Assembly: GCA_964505935.1 (NCBI GenBank)
Contig: CAZDKX010000049.1
Location: 1-20,265 of the forward strand
DNA length: 20,265 nt
Source: JADGQM01 sp964505935
Lineage (GTDB): Bacteria; Desulfobacterota; Syntrophobacteria; Syntrophobacterales; Syntrophobacteraceae
Direction of reading: 5' to 3'
Each line of letters begins with the position of its first letter. The first letter of the stretch is position 1. The translations under genes were made by a program, and so were the position numbers. Positions 1 through 6,797 of this stretch are shown here, piece by piece. Below the pieces are notes generated by a model. The model did no database searches. It had not been told where the DNA came from and saw only the letters and a program-made list of their open reading frames with translations.

Positions 1-32
1 GCCAGCTTGCGCTTGAATCCTTCTGTTGCCAT
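1..32 (-). CDS. Start of a class III adenylate cyclase (partial, runs off window)
   Basis: Only the first ten codons are inside the window. On the minus strand they read M-A-T-E-G-F-K-R-K-L, almost the same as the start of the adenylate cyclase that begins at 10126 (M-A-K-E-G-F-K-R-K-L). A strong ribosome binding site (GGGAGG) lies just upstream at about 40-46, and the whole leader is duplicated at 10095-10292. The call therefore rests on similarity to the second copy, not on the protein itself. The rest of the gene, including the catalytic domain, lies outside. It is probably a paralogue of the gene at 9158-10126. Confidence 0.6.
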   Translation of the reverse strand, partial: MATEGFKRKL

Positions 33-155
33 GGGACCCCCTCCCTTGCACTCCGGATAAGGCCAGGCGGCAAACACAGAATCTGAGAGAGAACTCCAGT
101 GAGCAGCCTCTTTTGTCTTTTTTCCTTCAACCTTGGCTCCCCTGGATTACTTTCG

Positions 156-164
156 ATTATAGCA
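156..164 (-). promoter_or_regulatory. Extended -10 promoter of the left adenylate cyclase
   Basis: On the minus strand the sequence reads TGCTATAAT, a perfect extended -10 (TG-n-TATAAT), about 125 bases before the cyclase start codon. No good -35 is visible at the usual distance, as expected for an extended -10 promoter. The same element (TGCTATACT) is kept in the second copy at 10251-10259, which supports it. Confidence 0.5.
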
Positions 165-801
165 TGAAAATGGCTGGAAGATAGGGAAGCCCTGGTTCCG
201 TCAATCCCCAGTACAGCGCCACAGAAATTAGGTGTCCGAACACAATTGGTTATTCCGGTGGAAGCCGGTTTCCAGTCAGCCTTTCTGGATTCCACTGGTC
301 ACCGGAATGACGAGTGAAGGTTGTGGTCACTTTATTGTGTGAACCTTTACCAGGAGGTTCATGCAGTGACTTGAAGAGCAAACTTTTGCGGCGAGATCAT
401 CAGATTTCAGCCTGATCGGGCCATTGGGGGGAGAATCAAGGGCGGCAATACCTTGCCTTATGTTGCGAGTTCCCCTAAGTGGGCGAGAGTACCAAGTTAT
501 TTGAACCGACTGTGAGATATCCGGAATAGGCTAGGAGAACGATGCGTTAGGTGGTCTCTGAGCGGAGTTGAATGAGAAAGTTGGAACATAAGATTTGAGA
601 GAGGGCCTTCTCATGGGTTCGAGGAAGCGGTTGAAGCCTTTCCTTCTACGATTGCTGCATAATTTCCATAGTCAGGGCATACCTTGAAAAACGGCAAGGT
701 TTCCATAATGGCAAGAAACTGAAAGAGAGGAAGCTCTACAGGTTCTCGAAATCATTACAATCTGCATGCCTCACAGAGGGACCAAGACCCTTGGAAAATG
801 A

Positions 802-830
802 TTGCAAGGGCTATATGCTTGAACTAGACT
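802..830 (+). promoter_or_regulatory. Possible sigma70 promoter for the secreted-protein gene at 910
   Basis: TTGCAA (802-807) and TAGACT (825-830) are separated by exactly 17 bases. Each hexamer matches the consensus at 4 of 6 positions. The site is 80 bases upstream of the start codon. A match of this quality can occur by chance. Confidence 0.25.
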
Positions 831-909
831 ACCAAATCAAGACGATGGCGAGAAGTCAGCTATCAACGGGCACCATTCACCAGATATCCCTTGTGAAAGG
901 AAAATACCA

Positions 910-1362
910 ATGAAGACAATACTTGTTCTGCTCCTCGCGCTGGTCAGCCTCAGTGCGACAGCATCGGCCCAGCCTGTCCCAGCAAACGCTTATGAATGCA
1001 TCGGCGATGGTGTGTCCGTCATCTACGACATGGACAGCTTTGTGGGGGGGCCGCAGGTTTACTTCACTTGCGACAATATTACGATTGCGCTCTTCGACGA
1101 TGAGTTCAGCGTCTCCGAGACGGTTCTAGGTTACATGGTGACAGCCGTATACCGGAAAGTCCCATATCAATTCACCGACACGCTGACGGTGATCCTCCCC
1201 GTTGTGAACGTAACTGAGCGCAAACCGGAAGTGACTTTCGTCACGCGCCTCTTTAAAACTCACACCCGGACCCCCAAAGGCGGTCCCGAAATGGTCAAGG
1301 GACTGGTCCAGCAGTCGACCTCTTACCGTCTTGTCTGCAAGGCTGGCGCAGCCAAGTTCTAG
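910..1362 (+). CDS. Small secreted or periplasmic protein of unknown function
   Basis: I do not recognise this 150-residue protein. Its first 20 residues form a clear Sec signal peptide: M-K-T-I, a Leu/Val-rich core, then A-S-A before the mature start Q-P, giving a predicted mature protein of about 130 residues in the periplasm or outside the cell. The rest looks like beta-strand-rich sequence with three cysteines (30, 54, 143) and no metal or catalytic motif I can name. The start is supported by an A/G-rich RBS (GAAAGGAAA) a few bases upstream. It stands alone between two long stretches without genes, so neighbours give no hint. Because the signal peptide, start and RBS agree, I think it is a real gene. 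Confidence 0.7.
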   Translation: MKTILVLLLALVSLSATASAQPVPANAYECIGDGVSVIYDMDSFVGGPQVYFTCDNITIALFDDEFSVSETVLGYMVTAVYRKVPYQFTDTLTVILPVVNVTERKPEVTFVTRLFKTHTRTPKGGPEMVKGLVQQSTSYRLVCKAGAAKF

Positions 1363-2244
1363 CACGGGGCGAGTAGCTGCCATGAGCGAGGACTTGTTCG
1401 GAAGCGGCCATGGGGTTCCCAGCCCGGCCAAGACCGAGATGGCAAAGGATCTTGGCCAGCAGTCCCTTGAGCCAATGTCGCCGGTAAGAAGTGGACTGAG
1501 TTTAACTCCAGCGACATTGCTGGAAACGGTGAGTAAGGTTGTCACGGTGATGGAGGCCTGAAAGCGGCTCCAATAATCGCTCGGGCGAGCAGTGACTGCC
1601 AGCCGGTGGTCGGGACAGAGATAGCGGCGCATAAATAGAGCGTGGGGACAGTCGTCGAAGTACCTGATGGTGGAATGGTACTACGTGGTTTCCACCATAG
1701 AAGATCCCTTGGAGGTACCGTCGGCATTGCCATCGGGAATCGGTAAAGTCAAAATATCTCTCCTGAAGATTGACCGGAAAGCATCCGCCACAATCTTAAT
1801 GTTCCAATTTCATACGTAGAAAAGGTAGTACCCAAGGAAATGCCACTAAAAGCAACCGGCAATCTGCACCGCACCCGGATAGTTGGGTGCAAGTTTGGGC
1901 TGGAACTTCCTGAGGAACCCGTCCCCTCTTTGGACCACCCCCGATGAGTTGGGGTTGTCCCCATTCTCGCCAGCTCTCTGCGGCTCAGTTTGCAGGGAGA
2001 TGCTGATGCGAACATTGTAAATTACGGACAGGACTCCATCTGTCCGTGATACATTATAAGGGAAGTTAAGATGACTACACGAGGGAAGAGAGCGGATGTA
2101 CAGATGGGCCAGGCAGGAACGGTTCTGTGTGGTTGGGGACCTCCTGGCCTCAACAGTTGGCGAGATTAATCACGTTCCGGGCAAGAGAAGCGAAGCATCC
2201 GAAATTCGGCGAGCAGTCTCATTAATAACCAGGAGATTTGAGAG
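1363..2244. other. Long stretch with no supportable gene
   Basis: Several frames are open for 60-170 codons, but none has a convincing start, RBS or recognisable product, and they overlap one another on opposite strands. Visible structures are a hairpin at 1871-1890 (GCACCC/GGGTGC) and an 8-bp perfect stem at 2024-2047. Near 2090-2135 an ACGGTTCT motif recalls the edge of a group II intron domain, but no other intron part is present. Confidence 0.5.
2024..2047. repeat. Perfect 8-bp inverted repeat (hairpin)
   Basis: ACGGACAG (2024-2031) and CTGTCCGT (2040-2047) are exact reverse complements with an 8-base loop, flanked on both sides by AT-rich sequence. There is no T-run after it on either strand, so it is not a standard intrinsic terminator. 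It could be a protein-binding palindrome or the trace of a mobile-element end. Confidence 0.45.
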
Positions 2245-2484
2245 ATGTCATCGAGCCATAGACAGGGCAAAGAATTTGAACAACGCCAACTGCGACGTTG
2301 GCAGGAACTGAATAAGGGCACTGCGAAAGGCAGCAAGAAAGAAATTGAATCCGACTCCGAGGATAAAACCTCGGCTAGAGTGCCACCCATACAGTCTCAC
2401 AAAGTCGGTCGGAACGAACCGTGTCCTTGTGGAAGTGGTAAGAAGTACAAGAAATGTTGTCTGCAAAAGGAGCCGCCACAGTAG
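2245..2484 (+). CDS. Small SEC-C motif protein
   Basis: This 79-residue protein ends in a classic SEC-C zinc-binding motif, [18 protein letters not shown] at residues 55-72, with zinc ligands C60, C62, C71 and C72. SEC-C is best known from the SecA C-terminus, where it binds SecB and ribosomes, but it also occurs in many small stand-alone proteins whose roles are mostly unknown. Residues 1-50 are very polar and rich in Lys, Glu, Gln and Arg, probably disordered or helical. The start has an AGGAG-type RBS in ACCAGGAGATTTGAGAG, directly before the ATG. It converges with the DUF72 gene (ending at 2528), and a hairpin lies between them. Family assignment is firm; function is not. Confidence 0.8.
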
Positions 2485-2521
2485 GGAGATGTGTAGAGTC
2501 AGTTGGACCAAAGATCTAGCC

Positions 2522-2539
2522 CACACTCTATTGAGTGTG
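2522..2539. terminator. Hairpin between convergent genes, possible terminator
   Basis: CACACTC (2522-2528) and GAGTGTG (2533-2539) form a perfect 7-bp stem with a 4-base loop. It lies between the end of the SEC-C gene and the stop codon of the convergent DUF72 gene, a natural place for a bidirectional terminator. There is no U-tract, so the call is tentative. Confidence 0.35.
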
Positions 2540-3385
2540 CCCCTTGGAGAGAAACCCCTCAGCGGCTAGTTGTGCAATCATGGGCGCGTTTCCACCGGCT
2601 CGGTTGTTGATGATCACGTTTACGCTTATACCTTGATCGATTCCTGCGTGCATGAGTACAACCGTGTCCTTAACGGTCTCAGGACTTAACATTCCCTTCA
2701 CCATTTTGTCGAATGGGTGGGCCAAAGCGTAGGCTTCTTCGTAGCGGTAGCGTTTGTCCTTTGGGATCAGGCTGAAAAAGGCATCGAGGGCCAACGCCAT
2801 CTCCTTGAGTGATTTGCGCTCCTTGGCTCGCTGGTATTCCTGCTCAAAAACGAAGCCGTTGAGGTTTGGCCCCAAAAGCTTTACCGCTGGGTCGTAAAAC
2901 TGGCGGGTGAATGTTTCAGGATCAAGATAGGCCTCATTATCGACGTACCCACCCTCGCGTCTGACTTTTTGAGCAAAAATCGTTTGCGGCACCTTAAGAA
3001 CAAAGCAGTCGCCGCTTTTGGCGTGGGATCGGTGCGATTTAAGAATCTGGAAATTCTGTGTTGGCTTTCCATCCTGATCAAGGAGCAACCGGTAGAAAGT
3101 GAAGTCGATTTCCAGAACTCGGAAGTGTCCAAAATACTCTTCGACCGATTTAACCGGCAACACCTCCTCGATAAAAGACTTCCCTCCGACTTGGTTTGTT
3201 CGACGCGAGATCTTGTTTGTGTAAAGGTCGGGTGAATAGACCTGCCCGATCCAACCGGAATACCGATCACTTGCTGTTCCGATGAGGATTTTCGAATGGA
3301 GGCCACGAAATTCAAATTTTTCGAGATCGAAGCCCTCCTTGGAACGCTCTGGTCTATATTCTACAATTGGCACCACGAATCCCAT
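2528..3385 (-). CDS. DUF72 (YecE-like) family protein
   Basis: The 285-residue product has the landmarks of the DUF72/YecE family, whose biochemical role is not established but whose fold is a TIM barrel. Near the N-terminus is an I-G-T-A-S-D-R-Y-S-G-W-I-G-Q-V-Y-S-P segment, the counterpart of the usual IGTSGWSYxxWxGxFYP. It is followed by E-Y-F-G-H-F-R-V-L-E-I-D-F-T-F-Y-R-L (usually VEINxTFYRLP) and near the C-terminus by I-N-N-R-A-G-G-N-A-P, the equivalent of the family's NNHYxGHAP. A G-rich RBS (GGGGGCGG) sits before the ATG at 3385. The gene overlaps the end of the upstream two-TM gene by 25 bases, which suggests co-transcription and translational coupling. The motifs are more divergent than in typical members. 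Confidence 0.75.
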   Translation of the reverse strand: MGFVVPIVEYRPERSKEGFDLEKFEFRGLHSKILIGTASDRYSGWIGQVYSPDLYTNKISRRTNQVGGKSFIEEVLPVKSVEEYFGHFRVLEIDFTFYRLLLDQDGKPTQNFQILKSHRSHAKSGDCFVLKVPQTIFAQKVRREGGYVDNEAYLDPETFTRQFYDPAVKLLGPNLNGFVFEQEYQRAKERKSLKEMALALDAFFSLIPKDKRYRYEEAYALAHPFDKMVKGMLSPETVKDTVVLMHAGIDQGISVNVIINNRAGGNAPMIAQLAAEGFLSKGHTQ

Positions 3386-3741
3386 TTTCCGCCCCCACCT
3401 GATTTAGAATCGACGTGAAAATAGTGTGAAAATCGGTGGGGGATCGGGGCAACGAAAAAGCCGACCGATAATATGACCACAAGGCCACAATACAACGCAT
3501 AGGTGCCGGCGAACAACTTTCCCGCATCGGTATGGAGCTCACGCACTGGCCCCATCCCGCCCAAGATCATGGCGGCATTCATAAAAGCATCAAGCCAAGA
3601 CATGCCCTCAAATCGCCGGTAACCGAGGATGCCAAGGATCAACGAAACCACGATAAAATTAACAGAGATCGCGGCGCATTTGGAAAGGCGCCAGAAGAAA
3701 TCGGAACGTGACAGCAATGGTTCGTGGCGACGCTCGAACAT
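3361..3741 (-). CDS. Small inner-membrane protein with two TM segments and a possible pore loop
   Basis: This 126-residue protein has two strong hydrophobic segments (about residues 20-42 and 74-96). Between them is a short amphipathic stretch ending in M-I-L-G-G-M-G-P (about 58-65). That layout, TM then re-entrant loop then TM, recalls one subunit of a two-TM potassium channel, but the filter signature (TVGYG) is absent, so a channel role is only a suggestion. I know similar conserved hypothetical proteins in proteobacteria but no assigned function. The ATG at 3741 has a GGAG RBS in CCGGAGAAACGCC. It overlaps the DUF72 gene by 25 bases and follows the PIN toxin gene by about 108 bases on the same strand. 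Confidence 0.65.
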   Translation of the reverse strand: MFERRHEPLLSRSDFFWRLSKCAAISVNFIVVSLILGILGYRRFEGMSWLDAFMNAAMILGGMGPVRELHTDAGKLFAGTYALYCGLVVILSVGFFVAPIPHRFSHYFHVDSKSGGGGKWDSWCQL

Positions 3742-3849
3742 TGGCGTTTCTCCGGTCCTTCTTATCGCTTACGGCCCAGGATCGTGATGGTGTCCCCGTA
3801 ACTCACACCGACCACTTTGCCTTGCCACGGGGGCAAAATTTGGCGCCAT

Positions 3850-4308
3850 CTATTTGGAGGGCGAAGAATTTTCTTCGGCTTGGGCAAGGAACCTTAAGAA
3901 TATGGCCGGAGAGAGAATCGGAATTCCTTCGAATGTCTTAAGACCGGTTAAGTGGCTGTCTCCAGAAACAATGCAATCGGCCCTTCCCTCGACGGCGCAG
4001 GCCAAAATCATATCGTCTTTGGGATCATCGGGAATGGCCTTGACCGGCAACTTGTCGGGGACTTTGATGGCCACTTCCGCAAGCTTTTCTATAAAATCGT
4101 CCGTCTCAGCCAAAGTGACGCCGTGGCTTTTCATGAGTTTAATGATTTTGGGATAGCGGATTACTTCCTGGATTTCGCGGATAAGCGACGCCGAGAGGAT
4201 CAGCTCGAATTCGCCCTGGAGCGCGAGCTTAAGGATTTTGGCCGGAGGGCCATTCGGAGCCAGAATGGCGCTCACCAGTACATTGGTATCGATAACGACT
4301 CTGATCAT
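3850..4308 (-). CDS. PIN-domain toxin (putative ribonuclease, COG1569/TIGR00305 type)
   Basis: The 152-residue product is a single PIN domain. It starts R-V-V-I-D-T-N-V-L-V-S-A-I and contains the acidic residues expected to hold the metal ion: D7, E45, D99 (in P-K-D-D-M-I-L-A-C-A) and D117 (in V-S-G-D-S-H-L). PIN toxins cleave RNA, often tRNA or rRNA, and are held inactive by the partner antitoxin. Here the start codon overlaps the stop of the upstream Phd-type antitoxin gene by four bases (ATGA), the standard arrangement for a coupled toxin-antitoxin operon. Length and order fit the putative toxin component PIN family. All catalytic residues seem intact, so the toxin is probably functional; its RNA target cannot be read from sequence. 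Confidence 0.88.
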   Translation of the reverse strand: MIRVVIDTNVLVSAILAPNGPPAKILKLALQGEFELILSASLIREIQEVIRYPKIIKLMKSHGVTLAETDDFIEKLAEVAIKVPDKLPVKAIPDDPKDDMILACAVEGRADCIVSGDSHLTGLKTFEGIPILSPAIFLRFLAQAEENSSPSK

Positions 4309-4586
4309 TGCTGTGCTTTGGTTTTTCGGGTTTTTCCGACCGCCTCCGTTATCAGCGACTCGACCTCCTTGGTATCGACTCCTTTCATTTTGCCCCAGAT
4401 CGCATCCAGCGCCGCAAACGCTGCTTCCCGGTCTTTCTGGAGGCGCTGGTACTTTTCCATGGGAATGATGGCGACCAGGGGTTTCCCTGCCCGCTCGACG
4501 ATGTAATCGTCACCTCGGAGAGCCACTTCATTCATGATCTGGCCGAGACTTTGACGTACTTTCATGGCGGAAATCTTCTTAAGCAT
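4305..4586 (-). CDS. Phd/YefM-type antitoxin
   Basis: This small antitoxin should neutralise the PIN toxin encoded immediately downstream and repress its own operon by binding DNA through its N-terminal domain. The Phd/YefM pattern is clear: M-K-V-R-Q-S-L-G-Q-I-M-N-E-V near the start, then D-D-Y-I-V-E-R-A-G-K-P-L-V-A-I-I-P-M-E-K-Y, followed by a charged helical C-terminal part that would wrap the toxin. Two ATG codons are possible, at 4592 and 4586. The RBS GAGGA at 4594-4598 is only one base from the first but seven bases from the second, so I choose 4586 (93 residues). The four-base overlap with the toxin gene supports co-translation. A good sigma70 promoter lies at 4632-4659. Confidence 0.85.
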   Translation of the reverse strand: MLKKISAMKVRQSLGQIMNEVALRGDDYIVERAGKPLVAIIPMEKYQRLQKDREAAFAALDAIWGKMKGVDTKEVESLITEAVGKTRKTKAQQ

Positions 4587-4631
4587 TTTCATATCCTCAT
4601 AATTCAGCTAATTGATAGAGCCTGTTTAATT

Positions 4632-4659
4632 AGTATAATTGACACAGCTGGTCTGTCAA
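4632..4659 (-). promoter_or_regulatory. Sigma70 promoter and likely operator of the phd-PIN operon
   Basis: On the minus strand TTGACA (4654-4659) is a perfect -35 and TATACT (4632-4637) a near-perfect -10, with a 16-base spacer. The -35 is one arm of an inverted repeat (ttgaca at 4639-4644 against tgtcaa at 4654-4659), so a repressor bound there would cover the -35 and spacer. This fits the autoregulation known for Phd-type antitoxins. The start codon lies about 40 bases downstream. Confidence 0.65.
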
Positions 4660-4703
4660 GTTCGCGACGAAAGAGGCATGCACGGATATTGCTGATTTGC
4701 GCT

Positions 4704-5432
4704 CTAAAAGCGCCTCCTGCAATCGCTAGTCAGACCGAGAAGGGTGAGAATTTGAGGCATCAAGGTTATGTGGTAATCTGAAATTTCGATCCTTTCCGGA
4801 ACCCGTTCAGGCCAGTGCTCTGCTATGACCCCCGAAACAAAAACCGTCCATAGCCCGACTTCCTTGGCGCCAATCAGCTCGTTTGAGCCACCGTCACCTG
4901 CAAAGAGACACTCGCTGGGCTTCAGCTTGAGCCCCTCAAGACACCTGTGGAAAATGGCTGGGTCGGGTTTGACACAACCGACCTCACACGAAAATATTTC
5001 CACGTCAAACAATCCCACAAGCGGGGACTGTTCCCACGCGGCGACCTCCATCACATCGGCGTTACTGATCAAGCCCAGTCGCAATCCGGCAGCACGAAGA
5101 TACTTTATCGCATTGATGTTCTCCAGCGGAATGTTGCGCAACGCATGTCGAAACCATTGGCTCCTGATTCGCACGCCCTCGCGGATTTGGCTCTCGGGTA
5201 TCGCCGGGTCCACCTCGTGGGCAAGTGTACGAACGATTTCAAAAGGATCGCGCTGCGCTCCCATAAGTCGCCGTCTCGACCTCGTTGCGATGATTTCATC
5301 CCACACTCGTCGATCAATGCCAAGGGCATCCGATGTCACGGGAAGGTCTGGCCATTCAGACTCGACACCGGTCAAGGTGCGAAAGAGATCGAAGATCACC
5401 CCGCGTACGGAATAGTTTTTCTCGTCCAGCAT
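4704..5432 (-). CDS. HAD-superfamily hydrolase
   Basis: The product (242 residues from the ATG at 5432) is a haloacid dehalogenase-like hydrolase. All four HAD motifs are visible: motif I V-I-F-D-L-F-R-T-L-T with the nucleophile D15; motif II L-I-S-N-A-D; the motif III lysine in V-K-P-D-P-A-I-F; and motif IV F-A-G-D-G-G-S-N-E. The residue two positions after the nucleophile is Phe17, not Asp. Most HAD phosphatases use Asp there as acid/base, so this enzyme may be nearer the 2-haloacid dehalogenase type, though the substrate cannot be predicted. A TTG at 5456 could extend it by eight residues. It is the last gene of a minus-strand group FmdE-SUI1-HAD and starts inside the 3' end of the SUI1 reading frame, overlapping it by 77 bases. 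Confidence 0.82.
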   Translation of the reverse strand: MLDEKNYSVRGVIFDLFRTLTGVESEWPDLPVTSDALGIDRRVWDEIIATRSRRRLMGAQRDPFEIVRTLAHEVDPAIPESQIREGVRIRSQWFRHALRNIPLENINAIKYLRAAGLRLGLISNADVMEVAAWEQSPLVGLFDVEIFSCEVGCVKPDPAIFHRCLEGLKLKPSECLFAGDGGSNELIGAKEVGLWTVFVSGVIAEHWPERVPERIEISDYHITLMPQILTLLGLTSDCRRRF

Positions 5433-5798
5433 GCTGTCGTTGCTGCCCGCCAACAAGTTCTGCGGTCCAACCGCGTCTTTTCAATTCTTCCAGCAAGACC
5501 TCGCGATGATCCCCCTGAATTTCAATGACACCGTCTTTTAAGGTTCCTCCCGCTCCGCACATTTCTTTGAGTTGCCTCGCCAATTCCTTCAACCCCGGCT
5601 CATCAAGAGGAACCCCGGTGATCACCGTGATACCTTTACCTTTGCGCCCCTTCGTTTCTCTTCCAGCCCTCACGATGCCGTCGCCCTTGGGGATTGCCTT
5701 TTTTTGCAGCACACACATTCCGCTATAGGCTTGCTGCAGGTTGGGCACATTCTTCCGTGGACGGTCGAGTAAACGATGCCTGTCTCTCCCTTTTTCAA
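5356..5798 (-). CDS. SUI1/eIF1-like translation factor (YciH type), frameshifted at an A7 run
   Basis: The main frame carries a typical bacterial SUI1 domain: P-K-G-D-G-I-V-R, then R-E-T-K-G-R-K-G-K-G-I-T-V-I-T-G, C-G-A-G-G-T-L-K-D-G-V-I-E-I-Q-G and R-G-W-T-A-E-L-V-G-G. It resembles E. coli YciH, a homologue of eukaryotic eIF1 that can affect initiator tRNA discrimination. The family's usual N-terminus is present but in another frame: a TTG start at 5798, with a perfect RBS (GGGAGG, 5805-5810) six bases upstream, reads G-I-V-Y-S-T-V-H-G-R-M-C-P-T-C-S-K-P and E-C-V-C-C, a zinc-finger-like Cys cluster. The two frames meet at seven A residues (5699-5705); one more A would join them. Sequencing error, true frameshift or transcript slippage are all possible. 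The frame also runs about 35 residues beyond the usual GG end. Confidence 0.8.
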
Positions 5799-5822
5799 AG
5801 GCTGCCTCCCTGCAAATGCAAC

Positions 5823-6416
5823 TCATAGCGTTTCAGAACAAGGGATGCAGAGTTTCTTCCCCGCAACTTCTTGAATCCTGCTTGCCATAACCTCTTCCAG
5901 ACAAACCTCACAAACGATGCTTTTGTGAATTCGAGCTGGAGCCGGTACTTGTGGCGGCAGATTCTTGATTTCAAACAAATCCTCCAAGGGAGCTCCCAGG
6001 ATCTTCTCGGCGAATATGATCTGCAGTTTCTCAAAACGCTTCTTTTCCTCCGAAGTGATGGTATTGTTCCGCAGCTTGGCCATCAACTCTTCACGTTCAG
6101 GATCCAATTCAGACAAGGCCTTTGGCACCGCCACGACTCGGATTCCTTTACCGTCTGACCGGCGATAAAAGCTGAAGGCTTTCTTTCCGTAGTCCTTGAA
6201 GATCAGGTTTCCTTTACCAAAGGTACAGCCAGTAAGCACTTGGATGGCATCAACTCCGCACATGTCGGTTTCGACAACGGCAACGAGTTCCTCATCTTCG
6301 GCACGAGGCCCAACTTCACGCAAGGCAATCTCCGCGGCACGGATGCCGATCGCCAGTCCCGGGCACATATGCCCATGGAACTCCTTTACCTTCTGAACCG
6401 CCTCGGTGGTAATCAT
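5823..6416 (-). CDS. FmdE-family protein (formylmethanofuran dehydrogenase subunit E-like) with C-terminal zinc ribbon
   Basis: The 197-residue product has the FmdE core: F-H-G-H-M-C-P-G-L-A-I-G (C18), then M-C-G-V-D-A-I-Q and T-G-C-T-F-G-K-G-N-L (C53, C64). The C-terminus is a zinc ribbon with C-x2-C (C169, C172) and C-x2-C (C190, C193). FmdE was named from methanogen molybdenum formylmethanofuran dehydrogenase. In sulfate-reducing and related bacteria stand-alone copies are common, often near molybdenum or tungsten enzymes, and their reaction is unknown. The ATG at 6416 has a strong RBS (AGGGGG, five bases away). It is the first gene of a minus-strand group followed about 25 bases later by the SUI1-like gene and then the HAD hydrolase, so the three are probably co-transcribed. 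No molybdopterin genes are in the window. Confidence 0.88.
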   Translation of the reverse strand: MITTEAVQKVKEFHGHMCPGLAIGIRAAEIALREVGPRAEDEELVAVVETDMCGVDAIQVLTGCTFGKGNLIFKDYGKKAFSFYRRSDGKGIRVVAVPKALSELDPEREELMAKLRNNTITSEEKKRFEKLQIIFAEKILGAPLEDLFEIKNLPPQVPAPARIHKSIVCEVCLEEVMASRIQEVAGKKLCIPCSETL

Positions 6417-6498
6417 ACAATCCCCCTTTGACCTTCTCGCTCTTCAGAGCATTTTAGGTCGTGGAGCCTCAGCAATCTGACTGATGTTCGGCCGGGGC

Positions 6499-6513
6499 GG
6501 CCTCGCCGAGGCC
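6499..6513. terminator. GC-rich hairpin after the Cys-tailed small ORF
   Basis: ggcctc and gaggcc form a perfect palindromic stem with a 3-base loop. It lies 13 bases downstream of the stop codon at 6526 on the minus strand and upstream of the FmdE gene. There is no T-run, so it may be a terminator of another type or simply a stable hairpin. Confidence 0.35.
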
Positions 6514-6525
6514 AACGGGCGGCTG

Positions 6526-6684
6526 TCAGCAACCCGGTTCTCCTGGATGGCCACAGCAATCTTGTAAGCTTCTCAGCTTCTTCCAGTTATTGCGAAACAA
6601 AAGGAGGACCTTCTGATTCCAGGGTAGTGACCCTCGCAAGTTGGCAATAAAGGCCCAGAGGTTGGGATCCTTTTCCTGACACAT
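6526..6684 (-). CDS. Small ORF with Cys-rich CCGHPGEPGC tail
   Basis: A 52-codon frame begins at an ATG with an AAAGGA sequence nine bases upstream. It reads M-C-Q-E-K-D-P-N-L-W, a middle of Leu, Phe and basic residues (K-V-L-L-L-F-R-N-N-W-K-K-L), and ends in C-C-G-H-P-G-E-P-G-C. I recall small deltaproteobacterial proteins with similar Cys-Gly-Pro tails, but no function is known to me. The four tail residues C, C, H and C could bind a metal or cluster. The same frame stays open upstream to 6768, still protein-like, but without a start codon, so this may be the 3' part of a longer gene that lost its start. It follows blc on the same strand. Confidence 0.5.
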   Translation of the reverse strand: MCQEKDPNLWAFIANLRGSLPWNQKVLLLFRNNWKKLRSLQDCCGHPGEPGC

Positions 6685-6797
6685 CGACGCAATCCTTTTC
6701 TGAAGTCTTCCAGAGGCATGTTTGATGAATGCTGGCGACCAAACATCGTCGCCACGATCGAGGACTATTCATCCACAAGGCAGAACTCCAGCGATAT

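Larger units (their letters stand above)
1..199. repeat. Direct repeat, copy A: cyclase start codon, leader and promoter
   Basis: This segment matches 10095-10292 in the same orientation at close to 90 percent identity by eye, with small indels, and the match ends near the sequence ccctggttc. It contains the first codons of an adenylate cyclase, its RBS, a roughly 120-base 5' leader and an extended -10 promoter. The match may continue to the left of the window. Confidence 0.85.
33..909. other. Long stretch with no supportable gene
   Basis: After the cyclase leader (to about 199) I find no reading frame with a start, an RBS and a recognisable protein. There is an interrupted inverted repeat (ATTCCGGTG at 252-260 against CACCGGAAT at 300-308) and a small hairpin (GAACCT at 341-346 against AGGTTC at 355-360). 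A start-less open frame runs from about 635 to 912 on the plus strand but resembles nothing I know. A weak sigma70-like site lies at 802-830, ahead of the gene at 910. Confidence 0.5.

Noticed and set aside
635..912. A start-less open frame of about 90 codons upstream of and overlapping the secreted-protein gene.
   Set aside because: It has no start codon or RBS, resembles nothing, and has poor codon character.
2085..2140. ACGGTTCT and a GAGAGCGG stretch recall domain V/VI edges of a group II intron.
   Set aside because: No 5' GTGYG end, no domain V hairpin and no intron-encoded reverse transcriptase were found in 33-2244.
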